Of a stretch of 64,000 nucleotides of DNA, positions 1-9,285 are shown piece by piece; within the stretch, counting starts at the first letter, position 1; each line of letters opens with the position of its first letter. The notes beneath the pieces are model-generated. The model saw only the letters and a program-made list of their open reading frames with translations, was not told where the DNA came from and did not search any database. The stretch comes from an uncultured Lachnospiraceae bacterium. Its GTDB lineage: Bacteria; Bacillota; Clostridia; Lachnospirales; Lachnospiraceae. The stretch is taken from the NCBI GenBank assembly GCA_944384125.1, contig CALWSF010000001.1, positions 1 through 64,000 of the forward strand, given 5' to 3'. Both the position numbers and the translations under genes were made by a program.

Positions 1-88
1 AACCGATTGATCCTATTCCTATTTATTCAGTTATCAAAGAACTAAGTAACTATTAACTATAAACTTATTATACGAGGGAGGAATAATC

Positions 89-802
89 ATGGAAATATAT
101 CCGGCGATAGATTTGAGGGACGGAAAGGCTGTAAGGCTTATTCAGGGCGATTATGATCAGATGACGGTCTTCAGTCAGAATCCTGTTGAGGTGGCATTGG
201 GCTTCCGGGAACAGGGTGCATCAAATCTTCATGTGGTTGATCTGGATGGGGCTAAGGATGCGAAACTGGCTAATTTCCCAACGATACAGAGGCTGATTGA
301 GGAGACAGGACTTTTTGTTGAGGTCGGGGGCGGAATCCGGACGGAAGAATCTGTGGAGAAATATCTGTCTCTCGGAGCCGGCCGCGTCATTCTTGGTACT
401 GTGGCTGTGACAAATTATTCCTTTCTTGAAGATATGGTCAGGAAATATGGTGCGAAGATTGCAGTCGGTGTTGATACAAAGGATGGGTTTGTGGCGACCG
501 ACGGGTGGCTGAATACGAGTGCCATAGACGGGATCGAGTTCTGCCGCAGGCTTCGCGACAGCGGGGTAAAAACGGTTATATATACGGATATTTCCCGCGA
601 CGGAAAGATGCAGGGGACCAATATGGAGCTTTATGAGAAACTTTCCGGGATTGAGGGACTGGATATCATTGCATCCGGCGGCATAAGCACGCTGGGAGAA
701 CTGGAGAGACTCAAAGGGAAGGTGCACGGAGCGATTCTTGGAAAGGCACTGTATCTGGGGGCCATTGATCTGAAACAGGCGCTTCAGGCAGCAGGGGATT
801 AG
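89..802 (+). CDS. hisA: HisA, phosphoribosylformimino-AICAR-P isomerase
   Basis: Cytoplasmic enzyme of histidine synthesis that isomerises ProFAR to PRFAR (an Amadori rearrangement). The 237-residue length is usual for HisA. The N-terminal AIDLRDGKAVRL segment carries the first catalytic Asp, TDISRDG carries the second, and GGGIRT and ASGGIS are the phosphate-binding loops of the half-barrel repeats. AGGGAGG lies 8 bases before the ATG. The 88 bases upstream are AT-rich and carry no coding signal I can see, so the usual neighbour hisH is not directly adjacent. hisF and hisIE follow on the same strand at 66 and about 57 bases. Confidence 0.97.
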   Translation: MEIYPAIDLRDGKAVRLIQGDYDQMTVFSQNPVEVALGFREQGASNLHVVDLDGAKDAKLANFPTIQRLIEETGLFVEVGGGIRTEESVEKYLSLGAGRVILGTVAVTNYSFLEDMVRKYGAKIAVGVDTKDGFVATDGWLNTSAIDGIEFCRRLRDSGVKTVIYTDISRDGKMQGTNMELYEKLSGIEGLDIIASGGISTLGELERLKGKVHGAILGKALYLGAIDLKQALQAAGD

Positions 803-868
803 GCGCTGTGCGGACTCACGCGGTCAGAGAAGAAGAGGACAGGATATAAAGCAGTCGAGGAGGAATAT

Positions 869-1624
869 ATGATTACAAAAAGGATTATTCCATGCCTGGA
901 TGTCCGCAACGGACGGGTTGTCAAGGGCGTGAATTTTGAGGGAATACAGGATGTAGCGGATCCGGTTGATATGGCAAAATTTTATAATGAAAGCGGCGCG
1001 GATGAACTGGTTTTTTATGATATTACAGCCAGCGCAGAGGGGCGGGGAATTTTTACGGATATTCTTGCCAAGACGGCCAGCTGTGTTTTTATTCCGCTGA
1101 CAGTGGGAGGCGGCATCAGTTCGCTGGAAGACTTTGATCGTGTTCTCAAGTGCGGGGCTGATAAGGTAAGTGTTAACAGCGGAGCGATCCGCAATCCGGG
1201 CCTTATTGATGAGGCGGCAAGAAAGTATGGAAACCAGTGTGTTGTCCTGTCCATGGATGTAAAGCGGGTTGACGGACATTTCCGTGTTTTCAGGAACGGA
1301 GGCAGAGTGGATACGGGGCTTGATGCGCTGGAATGGGCGAAACAGGGTGTGGAACGCGGAGCCGGAGAACTGGTGGTAAACAGCATTGACACTGACGGAG
1401 TAAAGCAGGGATTTGATATTGAAATGCTTCTTGCAATTGCGGACTGTGTGGATGTTCCGATCATTGCATCCGGCGGTGCGGGAAAAAAAGAGGATTTTCT
1501 TGATCTATTCTCTCATCCTCAGATTGATGCCGGACTTGCAGCCAGTATTTTCCACCGGCGGGAGGTAGATATTGCCGACCTGAAAAAATATCTGAGCGAA
1601 AACGGTGTGGAGATGCGGCGGTAA
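869..1624 (+). CDS. hisF: HisF, imidazole glycerol phosphate synthase cyclase subunit
   Basis: Makes imidazole-glycerol phosphate and AICAR from PRFAR, using ammonia delivered by the glutaminase HisH, which is not in the window. The 251 residues form a HisA-like TIM barrel. PCLDVRNGRVVKG holds the catalytic Asp near residue 11 and LSMDVKR the second near residue 130; VGGGI and ASGGAG bind phosphate. GAGGAGG precedes the ATG. It is the middle gene of the hisA-hisF-hisIE run and is full length. Confidence 0.97.
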   Translation: MITKRIIPCLDVRNGRVVKGVNFEGIQDVADPVDMAKFYNESGADELVFYDITASAEGRGIFTDILAKTASCVFIPLTVGGGISSLEDFDRVLKCGADKVSVNSGAIRNPGLIDEAARKYGNQCVVLSMDVKRVDGHFRVFRNGGRVDTGLDALEWAKQGVERGAGELVVNSIDTDGVKQGFDIEMLLAIADCVDVPIIASGGAGKKEDFLDLFSHPQIDAGLAASIFHRREVDIADLKKYLSENGVEMRR

Positions 1625-1681
1625 AGAGAAAAGAGCCGGCAAAGCGGTGTGTGCAGGAAGACAGAAAGGAAAAACAGAACG

Positions 1682-2344
1682 ATGAGTGTGAGTGAAAACT
1701 TCCGGATAGATGATTTGAAATTTAATGAAAAAGGGCTGATCCCTGCTATTGTTCAGGATCACTACAGCAAAAAGGTTCTCATGATGGCCTGGATGAACCG
1801 GGAGAGTCTGGAGATCAGCATGAAAGAGAAAATGACCTGCTTTTACAGCAGGAGCCGCCAGGAGCTCTGGAGAAAGGGAGAGACAAGCGGAAACCGTCAG
1901 CATATTGCCAGTATTTATGCTGACTGTGATCAGGATACTTTGATTGTGGAAGTGGTAAAAGAGGGGCCGGCGTGCCATACAGGAGCAGAGAGCTGCTTTT
2001 TCCAGCCTGTATATGAAAATGAGGATATTACGCCGTTTTCATATGAAGGCCTTTATGATATGATTAAGGGGAGAAAAACAGCACCCAAGGAAGGGAGCTA
2101 CACAACTTACCTGTTTGAAAAAGGGCTGGATAAAATCCTTAAAAAAGTGGGTGAGGAATGTACAGAGGTTATTATCGCCGCGTCCAAGAAGGACAGGGCT
2201 GAAACGATTTATGAGGTTGCGGATCTGTGTTACCATGTGATGGTTATGATGGCTGAGGCCGGAATTTCCGTAGAGGATGTGACAAAAGAGCTGGCAAAGC
2301 GTCATGTGGTGGATCACAAGGTAAAACAGGAGTATATGAAATAG
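1682..2344 (+). CDS. hisIE: HisIE, bifunctional PR-AMP cyclohydrolase / PR-ATP pyrophosphohydrolase
   Basis: Fused enzyme for the second and third steps of histidine synthesis. The N-terminal half (about 1-115) is HisI, with the metal-binding CHTGAESCF motif. The C-terminal half (about 120-220) is HisE, with GEECTEV and the [14 protein letters not shown] helix of the MazG-like fold. I chose ATG 1682 (220 aa) over the upstream in-frame GTG at 1649 because an AAAGGAAAA ribosome site stands just before it and the protein then begins with the normal HisI start. It closes the his gene run. Confidence 0.95.
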   Translation: MSVSENFRIDDLKFNEKGLIPAIVQDHYSKKVLMMAWMNRESLEISMKEKMTCFYSRSRQELWRKGETSGNRQHIASIYADCDQDTLIVEVVKEGPACHTGAESCFFQPVYENEDITPFSYEGLYDMIKGRKTAPKEGSYTTYLFEKGLDKILKKVGEECTEVIIAASKKDRAETIYEVADLCYHVMVMMAEAGISVEDVTKELAKRHVVDHKVKQEYMK

Positions 2345-2377
2345 TCCGGGCGATAAAGAACCGGAAAGGAGTACGAT

Positions 2378-3616
2378 TTGAGAGAAAAATCATATATGCT
2401 GGCGATCCCGGCAGATGCGGATGCTCTTGATGATTTAGCGGGAATTATTAAACGGGTAAAAATGTCTCCGGATTTTCAGGTCCTTTTTTCAGATGTGGAG
2501 GATGGAGTGCTGAAGCTTGATATCCGGTATCACGAAGAGAAATACAGAGCCGAGGTTTATCCCATGGAATTTCAGCTGCCTCAGCTTTATCGCTGCCAGC
2601 ATATTTTCCCGGATGTGGATGTGGACAGGCTGGAATGTGCCAGTGCGGGGCTTGCAGTAGAGATGGTTTTTGGCCCGGATCCTCTGGATTCTTATCATCT
2701 GCAGCTGAAGCTCTGCTATGCTCTTCTTCCGGATATTCTGGCGGTAATTGATGACAGTTCAGAAAAGATTTTATCGGGGCATTGGGTGGCGCTCGCAGCA
2801 GTATCAATGGTTCCTCCGGCACCGCGGTATATTTTTACTGCACAGGCCGTTGCGGGAGAAGACGGAACAGTCTGGCTCCATACGCATGGTCTGAACCGGT
2901 GCGGCCTGACGGAGCTGGAAATTTTAAATTCAACAAAAGAGACATATCAGGAACACTATAATGTCATGGAAACGATGGCCAAACGTATGCTGGAAACGGA
3001 AGAACCGCTGGAACCGGGAGAGCCGCTGTATCTGGCCCGCCTGTCAGAAGATAAGGTATTGGTAGCGACACTTATTCCATGGAAACGTGCGCTTAAGTAT
3101 TATGGGGAAGAGATACTGGGAGGGCAGTCTGATCGGCAGGACGGGCACAATGGAAATACAAGTGCCATATTTGTGTACCCATCCCGGGACGATTATGAAA
3201 ATGGAAATTATGCACCTCTTTCCATATATGATGATATCCTTGCACAAAACCCCATCTATCTTTTTTCCTTGGCAGAGACAGAGAGGATGAAGGCGCTTGC
3301 ATCTGAGCGGGTGGCGTATTTGTTCCGCGGACTGTCAAATGATGAGAATCATGCACTTGTTAAGCTGGGGCTTACGATTGATGAGGAATACAGAACAGAA
3401 GATAATAATAAAGAACATATCTGGTTTGAACTGCTGGGCAGAGATGGCAATCAGTTGAATGTGAAGCTGACGCAGGAACCCTATTACATAAAAGGGCTGC
3501 ATGAGGGGGATATCGGGACATATCCTCTGTCTGATCTGACAGACTGGATTATTTATACACCTGATGGAAGTATTACGCCGGATGATGTTTATATAATGGA
3601 TTTGGAGGCCCTGTAG
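2378..3616 (+). CDS. DUF4026/DUF2314-like protein of unknown function
   Basis: Soluble protein of 412 residues with no signal peptide or membrane segment. The N-terminal 300 residues resemble DUF4026 proteins of Firmicutes. The last 75 residues (EHIWFELLGRDG, then YYIKGLHEGDIG and a DWIIY segment) look like a DUF2314 domain. No catalytic motif is obvious, so no function is assigned. The start is TTG 2378, with AAAGGAG 5-6 bases upstream; the first ATG (2396) is badly spaced from that site. It follows hisIE by 33 bases and may be co-transcribed. Its stop codon lies in the loop of a terminator. Confidence 0.7.
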   Translation: MREKSYMLAIPADADALDDLAGIIKRVKMSPDFQVLFSDVEDGVLKLDIRYHEEKYRAEVYPMEFQLPQLYRCQHIFPDVDVDRLECASAGLAVEMVFGPDPLDSYHLQLKLCYALLPDILAVIDDSSEKILSGHWVALAAVSMVPPAPRYIFTAQAVAGEDGTVWLHTHGLNRCGLTELEILNSTKETYQEHYNVMETMAKRMLETEEPLEPGEPLYLARLSEDKVLVATLIPWKRALKYYGEEILGGQSDRQDGHNGNTSAIFVYPSRDDYENGNYAPLSIYDDILAQNPIYLFSLAETERMKALASERVAYLFRGLSNDENHALVKLGLTIDEEYRTEDNNKEHIWFELLGRDGNQLNVKLTQEPYYIKGLHEGDIGTYPLSDLTDWIIYTPDGSITPDDVYIMDLEAL

Positions 3617-3628
3617 GGCCTCCAAATT
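3601..3628. terminator. Bidirectional terminator between convergent genes
   Basis: The inverted repeat TTGGAGGCCC / GGGCCTCCAA with a TGTA loop is followed by T-rich sequence on the plus strand and preceded by an A/T-rich run on the other side. It ends the plus-strand DUF4026 gene, whose TAG is in the loop, and probably the minus-strand DHHW operon. Confidence 0.8.
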
Positions 3629-3631
3629 TGT

Positions 3632-4732
3632 TTAAAATGCCTGCGGCTCGATCGCTTCAAGATCACTGAGAATACGCCCGAGATCACGCTCAACAACCTC
3701 ATAAATGAGAATATCCGGCGGGTTTTCATCCAGCATGCTCTGAGAAAACGACTGCCAGTGATAGTAATCTGTATACTGAAAATAGTGAGACAGGCCGGTA
3801 AACAGAGCAGTTCCGAAGGAATCACGGTAGACTGCGACACGCTGCGGATCCGGCGCCTGTAAAGTAGAGACATGTACGACAGTTCCATCGCCGTTTATAT
3901 CCTGAGTGGAAAGAGAGAGCTCATCGTGATAACCGCTGACAACTGCTTTTACATCATTTCCCCAGCCGGCCGGAAGATGAAACAGATTGGCAAGATCTCC
4001 GTTTTCACAGGGGGCATAATCAATCTGCACCTGATCCATGGAAAGAGGAGTTCCGCCGGCCGCCCCGATCAGCATCTGTGAGACGGCAAAGCCTGCAGCA
4101 TCATTCCAGTGTGTATCGGTTTTATAATACCACAGATATGTCCGATCCTCCAGCATCAGCGGAGCCGGGTCCACAATCGGCACGTCGGTATGCTCCTGCA
4201 GATATGCAATCAGCGCCTGCCTCCGTGTCATTTCCTGAGTCTGCCGGAAATCCTCCGGGAGATATTCACTGTATATCCCTTCTTTATTCGGCGGAAAAAG
4301 AAGGATAAGCTGTGTCCCTTTCTGAGCCAGACAATCCTGTACAGCCTGCACGCGTGAGGAAATTTCGGCAAGCTGGGAATCTGAAAAGCCGTTTACGCCA
4401 AGGAAATCCTCCACCGAATTTCCTGCAGAATAGAAGTACCATCCGTCTTTTCCGGTAATTACATCCGAAGAGTCTGCATAGTCAAAAAGCTTCAGATTCA
4501 GAATGGAATTCAGACTGAGAAAACGGTTGCGGAAAGCTGCATGATCGTTAACATAACTCTCGACGGAGGAGGGGTAGCTGTCAATCGTTTCCGGCGAGAA
4601 TATGGGAAATTCGGCAAGAGTTCTGTTCTCTTCCGTTCCTTCATCGCTCTCATTCCGAAGCAGAGGGAAAAGGAGGTTTGGTCCCAAAAGACAGAAAAGG
4701 AACACTGCCGTCATAACGTAGTTACGTTTCAT
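3632..4732 (-). CDS. DHHW family protein (AlgX/AlgJ-like SGNH fold)
   Basis: Probable extracytoplasmic, membrane-anchored protein of 366 residues. A single hydrophobic signal/anchor occupies residues 5-25, followed by the ENRTLAEFP and YVNDHAAFRNRF segments typical of DHHW proteins and by the DTHWN motif near residue 207. The family is related to the alginate acetylation proteins AlgX/AlgJ, which transfer or hydrolyse acetyl groups on exopolysaccharide together with an MBOAT acyltransferase. No MBOAT gene is nearby. The start overlaps the stop of the sensor kinase by an ATGA, so it is the last gene of a response regulator-kinase-DHHW operon. The substrate is unknown. Confidence 0.8.
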   Translation of the reverse strand: MKRNYVMTAVFLFCLLGPNLLFPLLRNESDEGTEENRTLAEFPIFSPETIDSYPSSVESYVNDHAAFRNRFLSLNSILNLKLFDYADSSDVITGKDGWYFYSAGNSVEDFLGVNGFSDSQLAEISSRVQAVQDCLAQKGTQLILLFPPNKEGIYSEYLPEDFRQTQEMTRRQALIAYLQEHTDVPIVDPAPLMLEDRTYLWYYKTDTHWNDAAGFAVSQMLIGAAGGTPLSMDQVQIDYAPCENGDLANLFHLPAGWGNDVKAVVSGYHDELSLSTQDINGDGTVVHVSTLQAPDPQRVAVYRDSFGTALFTGLSHYFQYTDYYHWQSFSQSMLDENPPDILIYEVVERDLGRILSDLEAIEPQAF

Positions 4733-7107
4733 TCTGATTCAGGGGTGGATTCACACCCGCAATTCCTTTCTTTAAGATTAAATACAAGCTGGATTTTAAA
4801 TAAATCGCCATCAATGTAGAGGTTAAATTTTCCTTTCTGCAGTTCAGTCAGATCCTTGGCGATAGAAAGTCCCAGTCCGCTTCCTTCTGTGGTTCTGGCC
4901 ACATCGCCCCGGACAAAACGCTCTGTCAGATCTTCCCCGCGGAAATTAAGGGGATTGGCTGAAATGTTTTTTATGGTAAATATAACCTGATCAAAGTTTT
5001 CTGACTCCTCCGAAAAAGAAGAAGTGCTTTTTGATATATCCACGTACACTCTGCTTCCCTCAAGGGCATATTTGTAAACGTTATTGTACAGATTTTCCAG
5101 TACACGCCACAGCCTTCGCCCGTCAGCTTCGATGAGGAGAGTTTCATCAGGGGCATTTGTGATAAGCGTAAGGTTTCTGCTCGAAAATTTCTCCTCAAAT
5201 TCACCATTGGTCTGATATATCATCTGAATAATATCAATATCTGCAAATTCCAGCTTCATATTCCCGGAGCTGGCTTTTGATGCCTCTACCAGATCCTCGA
5301 TCAGCGTTTTCAGCCGCTGGGATTTCTGCTCGAGAACTTCCAGATAACCGGCTATTTTTTCATTTTGTATATGTTCACGCTTGATCAGATCCACATAGTT
5401 GATAATGGAGGTCAGCGGTGTTTTGATATCGTGAGATACATTTGTGATCAAATCAGTTTTAAGCCGTTCACTTTTCACTTTTTCCTGAAGTGCTGTGTCA
5501 AGTCCGGAGCTGATATTATTGAGGCCTTCAGCCAGTACGAGCTCCTGCCCGTCGAAATCATCCAGATTTAACTGATAGCTGGTTTCTCCGGAGGACAGGC
5601 GCTCAATCGCTTTCTGGATGGCGTCCTGTTCGGCAGCGTGACGGAACAGGCAGTAAAAAACCCACAGGTTGAAAATGATGCATATGATGACGGTAAGAGC
5701 AGTCAGTGCATAGATAACACTCAGACTGAGATACAGCCTGTCCCAGACAAACCATGCCAGACTTACCAGTGCTGTATTGATGAACAGATACCCGAGGAAA
5801 CTGCATATCAGACGGCCTGTAAAGTTCTGGCGTGTAAAAAAGAGAGACATTTTCTGAATTCCCCGGAACAGAAGGCTGCCGGTCCATATGGTTCCGGCCT
5901 TGTAACGGCGGAGCAGACTGAAAACCAGAAACAGAAGGCTCAGATAAAGCATGAGTGCATATATGCACTGATCGGTCAGATACCAGGTCTCTGCAGGCAT
6001 AATCAGATGCCCGATTCGAACCAGAACAAGGCGGCTGAACAGAATGGAAAGCAGCGCCAGACACGCAAAAAGGAATATTCCGGTTTCTGTACTGGTTCGG
6101 TCAAAACCATGCAGGCTGATGGTGCGGTCTCCCATTGAACGGTGCCCGGAAACATGAAGCAGAAACAGCAGAGTCAGAATGGCTACCAGTCCGCCTAAAA
6201 TCATAAGAATAAAGCCGGTAATATAATTGTGCTGCATCTGTACATAATTCAGATGGTTTTCTGAATACAAATCTTCTACGGGATAAGTAGTGTCCACTCC
6301 TGCCAGAAGGAAAAAGGAGTTGCCTTCATAGGGGTTATTGGACGACAGAGCGGAAATCGTACTGAGGGATATAGAACTCAGGTTTGTGTCATAAAAAACG
6401 GAATTTCCAGGAAGGTATGCGTGTTTGCCGTATTCTTTAACGGATTCCACTGTCAGGGAGTCTGTATTGGTATAAATCAGACATTCATCCCCGGAGGATT
6501 CCGGGTTTTTATATTCTATTTTAAAGTGCAGATTGGAAGGATTTACAAAAAAGCGGTTGTAGGCTGTATAATAGCGGTGCAGCGTTTCCATGATTTCAAG
6601 TGCGGCATCCTCCAGCGTGCTCCGGCGCATGTCGGGTGTGAGGTACACGTTGACTTTATCAGGTTCGCTGGCAGACCAGTCCACATATCCTTCTCTTGAT
6701 TTTGCAGCGGCACTTTTTTCTTCTGTTTTTGTGCATTCAAAGTCTTCATCCAGACGGTATCCCATTGACTGCAGATATGTAATTAAATCCGACAGACTGA
6801 AAGATTCTGTTTCATTGGGCCCGAAGGTCATTCTCAGCATTTCTCTTGAAACGTCGATGGATCCGCCGCGGGCGAAGACATCTTCATATTCAATGTAGAG
6901 AAAAATATCGTTGAGATCATCGTTGAACTGTTCTACAAATTCATCTGTATCTTCATAACTTGTTTTTCCGATCTGAATCAGACCGCTTCCAAAATTGTCA
7001 TTCAGATACATGACAGCAATGCCGGAAAGCATCAGAATAAGAAAAATCAGGTGCAGAGAACATGCTATATATTTCTGCATCTGCAAAGTTAAATGTGAGA
7101 ATTTCAT
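4729..7107 (-). CDS. Membrane sensor histidine kinase with large extracellular domain
   Basis: Two-component sensor of 792 residues. A first membrane helix (about 12-34) is followed by an extracellular region of about 260 residues, then a group of about five helices (roughly 295-500). A linker and dimerisation domain follow, with the phosphorylated His in NVSHDIKTPL near residue 556. The ATPase domain has the N box (NLYNNVYKYA) and the GSGLGLSIAKDL G box. It lies 55 bases after the response regulator and is translationally coupled to the DHHW gene. The sensed signal cannot be read from the sequence; the DHHW partner suggests a cell-envelope role (inference). Confidence 0.9.
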   Translation of the reverse strand: MKFSHLTLQMQKYIACSLHLIFLILMLSGIAVMYLNDNFGSGLIQIGKTSYEDTDEFVEQFNDDLNDIFLYIEYEDVFARGGSIDVSREMLRMTFGPNETESFSLSDLITYLQSMGYRLDEDFECTKTEEKSAAAKSREGYVDWSASEPDKVNVYLTPDMRRSTLEDAALEIMETLHRYYTAYNRFFVNPSNLHFKIEYKNPESSGDECLIYTNTDSLTVESVKEYGKHAYLPGNSVFYDTNLSSISLSTISALSSNNPYEGNSFFLLAGVDTTYPVEDLYSENHLNYVQMQHNYITGFILMILGGLVAILTLLFLLHVSGHRSMGDRTISLHGFDRTSTETGIFLFACLALLSILFSRLVLVRIGHLIMPAETWYLTDQCIYALMLYLSLLFLVFSLLRRYKAGTIWTGSLLFRGIQKMSLFFTRQNFTGRLICSFLGYLFINTALVSLAWFVWDRLYLSLSVIYALTALTVIICIIFNLWVFYCLFRHAAEQDAIQKAIERLSSGETSYQLNLDDFDGQELVLAEGLNNISSGLDTALQEKVKSERLKTDLITNVSHDIKTPLTSIINYVDLIKREHIQNEKIAGYLEVLEQKSQRLKTLIEDLVEASKASSGNMKLEFADIDIIQMIYQTNGEFEEKFSSRNLTLITNAPDETLLIEADGRRLWRVLENLYNNVYKYALEGSRVYVDISKSTSSFSEESENFDQVIFTIKNISANPLNFRGEDLTERFVRGDVARTTEGSGLGLSIAKDLTELQKGKFNLYIDGDLFKIQLVFNLKERNCGCESTPESE

Positions 7108-7128
7108 AAAAGTCCCTCATAGCTGTCC

Positions 7129-7151
7129 GCCGCCTGCGTGCGGCAGGCGGC
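7129..7151 (-). other. GC-rich hairpin between response regulator and kinase genes
   Basis: GCCGCCTGC and GCAGGCGGC form a perfect 9-bp stem with a 5-base loop in the 55-base gap inside the minus-strand operon. No T run follows it on the minus strand, so it is more likely an mRNA processing or stability element, or an attenuating hairpin, than a full terminator. Confidence 0.5.
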
Positions 7152-7162
7152 AGAAACCCAAA

Positions 7163-7858
7163 TTACTGTTTTTCAATTTTGTATCCCACACCCCAGACGA
7201 CTTTCAGATAGCGGGGTTCGCGGGGATTGATCTCAATTTTTTCCCGGATATGGCGTATATGTACGGCAACGGTGTTGTCCGCCCCAATAGCTTCTTCATT
7301 CCAGATTTCCTCATAGATCTGATCAATGGAAAATACCTTTCCGGCATTCTTGACGAGAAGAAGAAGAATATTGTATTCAATGGGCGTCAGCTTGATAAGC
7401 TCTCCGTCTACAGTAACCTCTTTGTTGTCATCATTGATCTGAAGACCGCCGCATTTAAAAATATGGCTGCCGGCCTGCGTATTCATATTGCCCAGCTGAG
7501 TGTAGCGGCGAAGCTGGGACTTGACGCGTGCCACCAGTTCCAGAGGGTTAAAAGGTTTGGTAATATAGTCATCGGCACCGATGTTGAGCCCCAGGATTTT
7601 GTCGGCATCCTCCGATTTGGCTGACAGGATGATGATGGGGATGCTGCTGGTTTCGCGAACTTTGAGTGTAGTCCGGATCCCGTCGAGTCCGGGCATCATC
7701 ACATCCAGTATAAGAAGGTTGACGGTGTGGGTCTTTAAAAGCTCCAGTGCTTCAGCACCGTCATAGGCTTTTATGACCTCAAATCCCTCCCCTGTCAGAT
7801 AGATATCTATAGCTTCCACGATTTGCTTGTCATCATCACAAACCAGAATACTCTGCAT
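7163..7858 (-). CDS. OmpR/PhoB-family response regulator
   Basis: DNA-binding response regulator of 231 residues, partner of the downstream sensor kinase. The receiver domain has the acidic pair in CDDDKQ, the phospho-acceptor Asp in LLILDVMMPG and the KPF lysine. The C-terminal winged helix has the ELIKLTPIEYNIL and DNTVAVHIRHIREKI segments. I start it at ATG 7858 because AGGAGGG lies 6 bases before it; the upstream in-frame start at 7894 has no ribosome site. It is the first gene of the operon, and its target is probably its own operon (inference). Confidence 0.93.
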   Translation of the reverse strand: MQSILVCDDDKQIVEAIDIYLTGEGFEVIKAYDGAEALELLKTHTVNLLILDVMMPGLDGIRTTLKVRETSSIPIIILSAKSEDADKILGLNIGADDYITKPFNPLELVARVKSQLRRYTQLGNMNTQAGSHIFKCGGLQINDDNKEVTVDGELIKLTPIEYNILLLLVKNAGKVFSIDQIYEEIWNEEAIGADNTVAVHIRHIREKIEINPREPRYLKVVWGVGYKIEKQ

Positions 7859-8044
7859 AGCGTTCCCTCCTTTTTTGATACTGTCATTATACAACGAAAT
7901 GATATAAAAATGGTATTACTTTTTCCTTAGGAATCTTAGAGGGTTCGGATTGAAGTAAAGCGCAGGTTGTGATAGAATGAATTCATTAAAGGCGGAGAGG
8001 AGGGGAATATCCATATTTTATAGAAAGAACACGGTAAGTTATTC

Positions 8045-8073
8045 TTGACAAACAGAGGAAGATTCGCTACACT
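8045..8073 (+). promoter_or_regulatory. Sigma-A promoter of the fatty-acid operon
   Basis: TTGACA and TACACT are separated by exactly 17 bases, upstream of fabH. Transcription should start near 8080, giving a leader of about 140 bases. The rest of the 363-base gap between the divergent response regulator and fabH (7859-8221) holds the FabT-like operator and purine-rich sequence, with no further gene. Confidence 0.8.
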
Positions 8074-8081
8074 TTGAATGG

Positions 8082-8109
8082 TTTGAGAGTCAAAACATTT
8101 GAATTTAAA
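8082..8109. promoter_or_regulatory. FabT-type operator overlapping the fabH transcription start
   Basis: TTTGAGAGTCAAA at 8082-8094 is a perfect 5-3-5 palindrome of the form TTTGAnnnTCAAA, which I recall as the core of the streptococcal FabT operator. A second imperfect copy, TTTGAATTTAAA, lies at 8098-8109, and a degenerate half-site overlaps the -10 end. The position over the start of transcription fits repression. The likely binder is the FabT-like MarR protein at 26756. Confidence 0.65.
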
Positions 8110-8221
8110 ACTATTTCGACAGATTTCGACGGGAATGCTGCCGGGCAGCTGCTGTCCTCAGTTTACGCCGGAATTAAAGAAGCAGAGAGAAAGAAGAAAA
8201 AGAAGTGGGAATGAATAAAAG

Positions 8222-9184
8222 ATGACAGCGAAAATCATAGGTATAGGCGCGTATGCGCCGGAGCACATTGTAACGAATAGAGATTTAATGGAATTTCTGG
8301 ATACGGATGATGCCTGGATCAGGGAGCGCACCGGTATCTGCGAGCGCCGGATTTCAACGCAGGAGGGGACTTCTGCTCTGGCAGCTGAGGCGGCCCGGCG
8401 TGCTGTAAAGGATGCCGGAATCCGTCCGGAGGAAATTGAGATTATTATTGTAGCTACTTCCTCGGCTGATCGAAGCTTTCCCAGTGCAGCGACAGATGTT
8501 CAGGGAGCCATCGGTGCTGACAATGCGGTTGCGTTTGATATCACAGCCGCCTGCTCAGGATTTATATACGGCCTTCATATCATGCAGGGCTTTATTCAGT
8601 CCGGAATATACAAAACCGGCCTGATTATCGGTGCTGAGACACTGAGCAAGGTGCTGGACTGGACGGATCGAAGCTCGTGTATCCTGTTTGGAGACGGAGC
8701 CGGAGCAGCTGTTGTGCAGGCAGCGGAGACAGGAGTTATCAAGACGCTGGTAGGAAGCGACGGGAGAAAGGGCGATGTGCTGTACTGTCAGGCCAGAAGC
8801 CTGAAAAACTGTATAACCGGAGGAAAACCCGAGCTGGGCTTTATGCAGATGGACGGCCAGGAGGTATTTAAATTTGCTGTAAAAAAAGTTCCGGAGATTG
8901 TGACTCAGATTCTGGAAGAGACCAATACGCCGGGCGAGGAGGTACAGCATTATGTACTTCATCAGGCGAATACCAGAATCCTGGAATCTGCTTCAAGAAG
9001 GCTCAAAGTTCCGATGGAGAAGATTCCTGTTAATATTGATCGTTATGGAAATACATCCGCAGCTTCTATTCCTATTCTTCTGGAAGAGATGAAGCGGGAC
9101 GGCCGGCTGAAGCCGGGCGATAAGCTGGTTATGGCCGGATTTGGCGCCGGTCTTACCTGGGGAGCAGCCCTCCTTACATGGTAA
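8222..9184 (+). CDS. fabH: FabH, beta-ketoacyl-ACP synthase III
   Basis: Starts fatty-acid synthesis by condensing an acyl-CoA primer with malonyl-ACP. The 320-residue thiolase-fold protein has the catalytic triad: Cys in ITAACSGF, His in VLHQANTRI and Asn in YGNTSAAS. It is full length and first in the fab operon, directly after the FabT-like operator. The ribosome site is poor (the leader is purine rich, AAGTGGGAATG about 10 bases upstream). It is followed by acpP after a 101-base gap. Confidence 0.97.
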   Translation: MTAKIIGIGAYAPEHIVTNRDLMEFLDTDDAWIRERTGICERRISTQEGTSALAAEAARRAVKDAGIRPEEIEIIIVATSSADRSFPSAATDVQGAIGADNAVAFDITAACSGFIYGLHIMQGFIQSGIYKTGLIIGAETLSKVLDWTDRSSCILFGDGAGAAVVQAAETGVIKTLVGSDGRKGDVLYCQARSLKNCITGGKPELGFMQMDGQEVFKFAVKKVPEIVTQILEETNTPGEEVQHYVLHQANTRILESASRRLKVPMEKIPVNIDRYGNTSAASIPILLEEMKRDGRLKPGDKLVMAGFGAGLTWGAALLTW

Positions 9185-9285
9185 AAAGTCCGGAGCCGGC
9201 ATACAGGACAGTATGGCCGGCAGGGGGCTTTCTATAGAAATGCAAACAATTATTAAAACGAAAAAAGAAAAAGGAGAACAAAACT

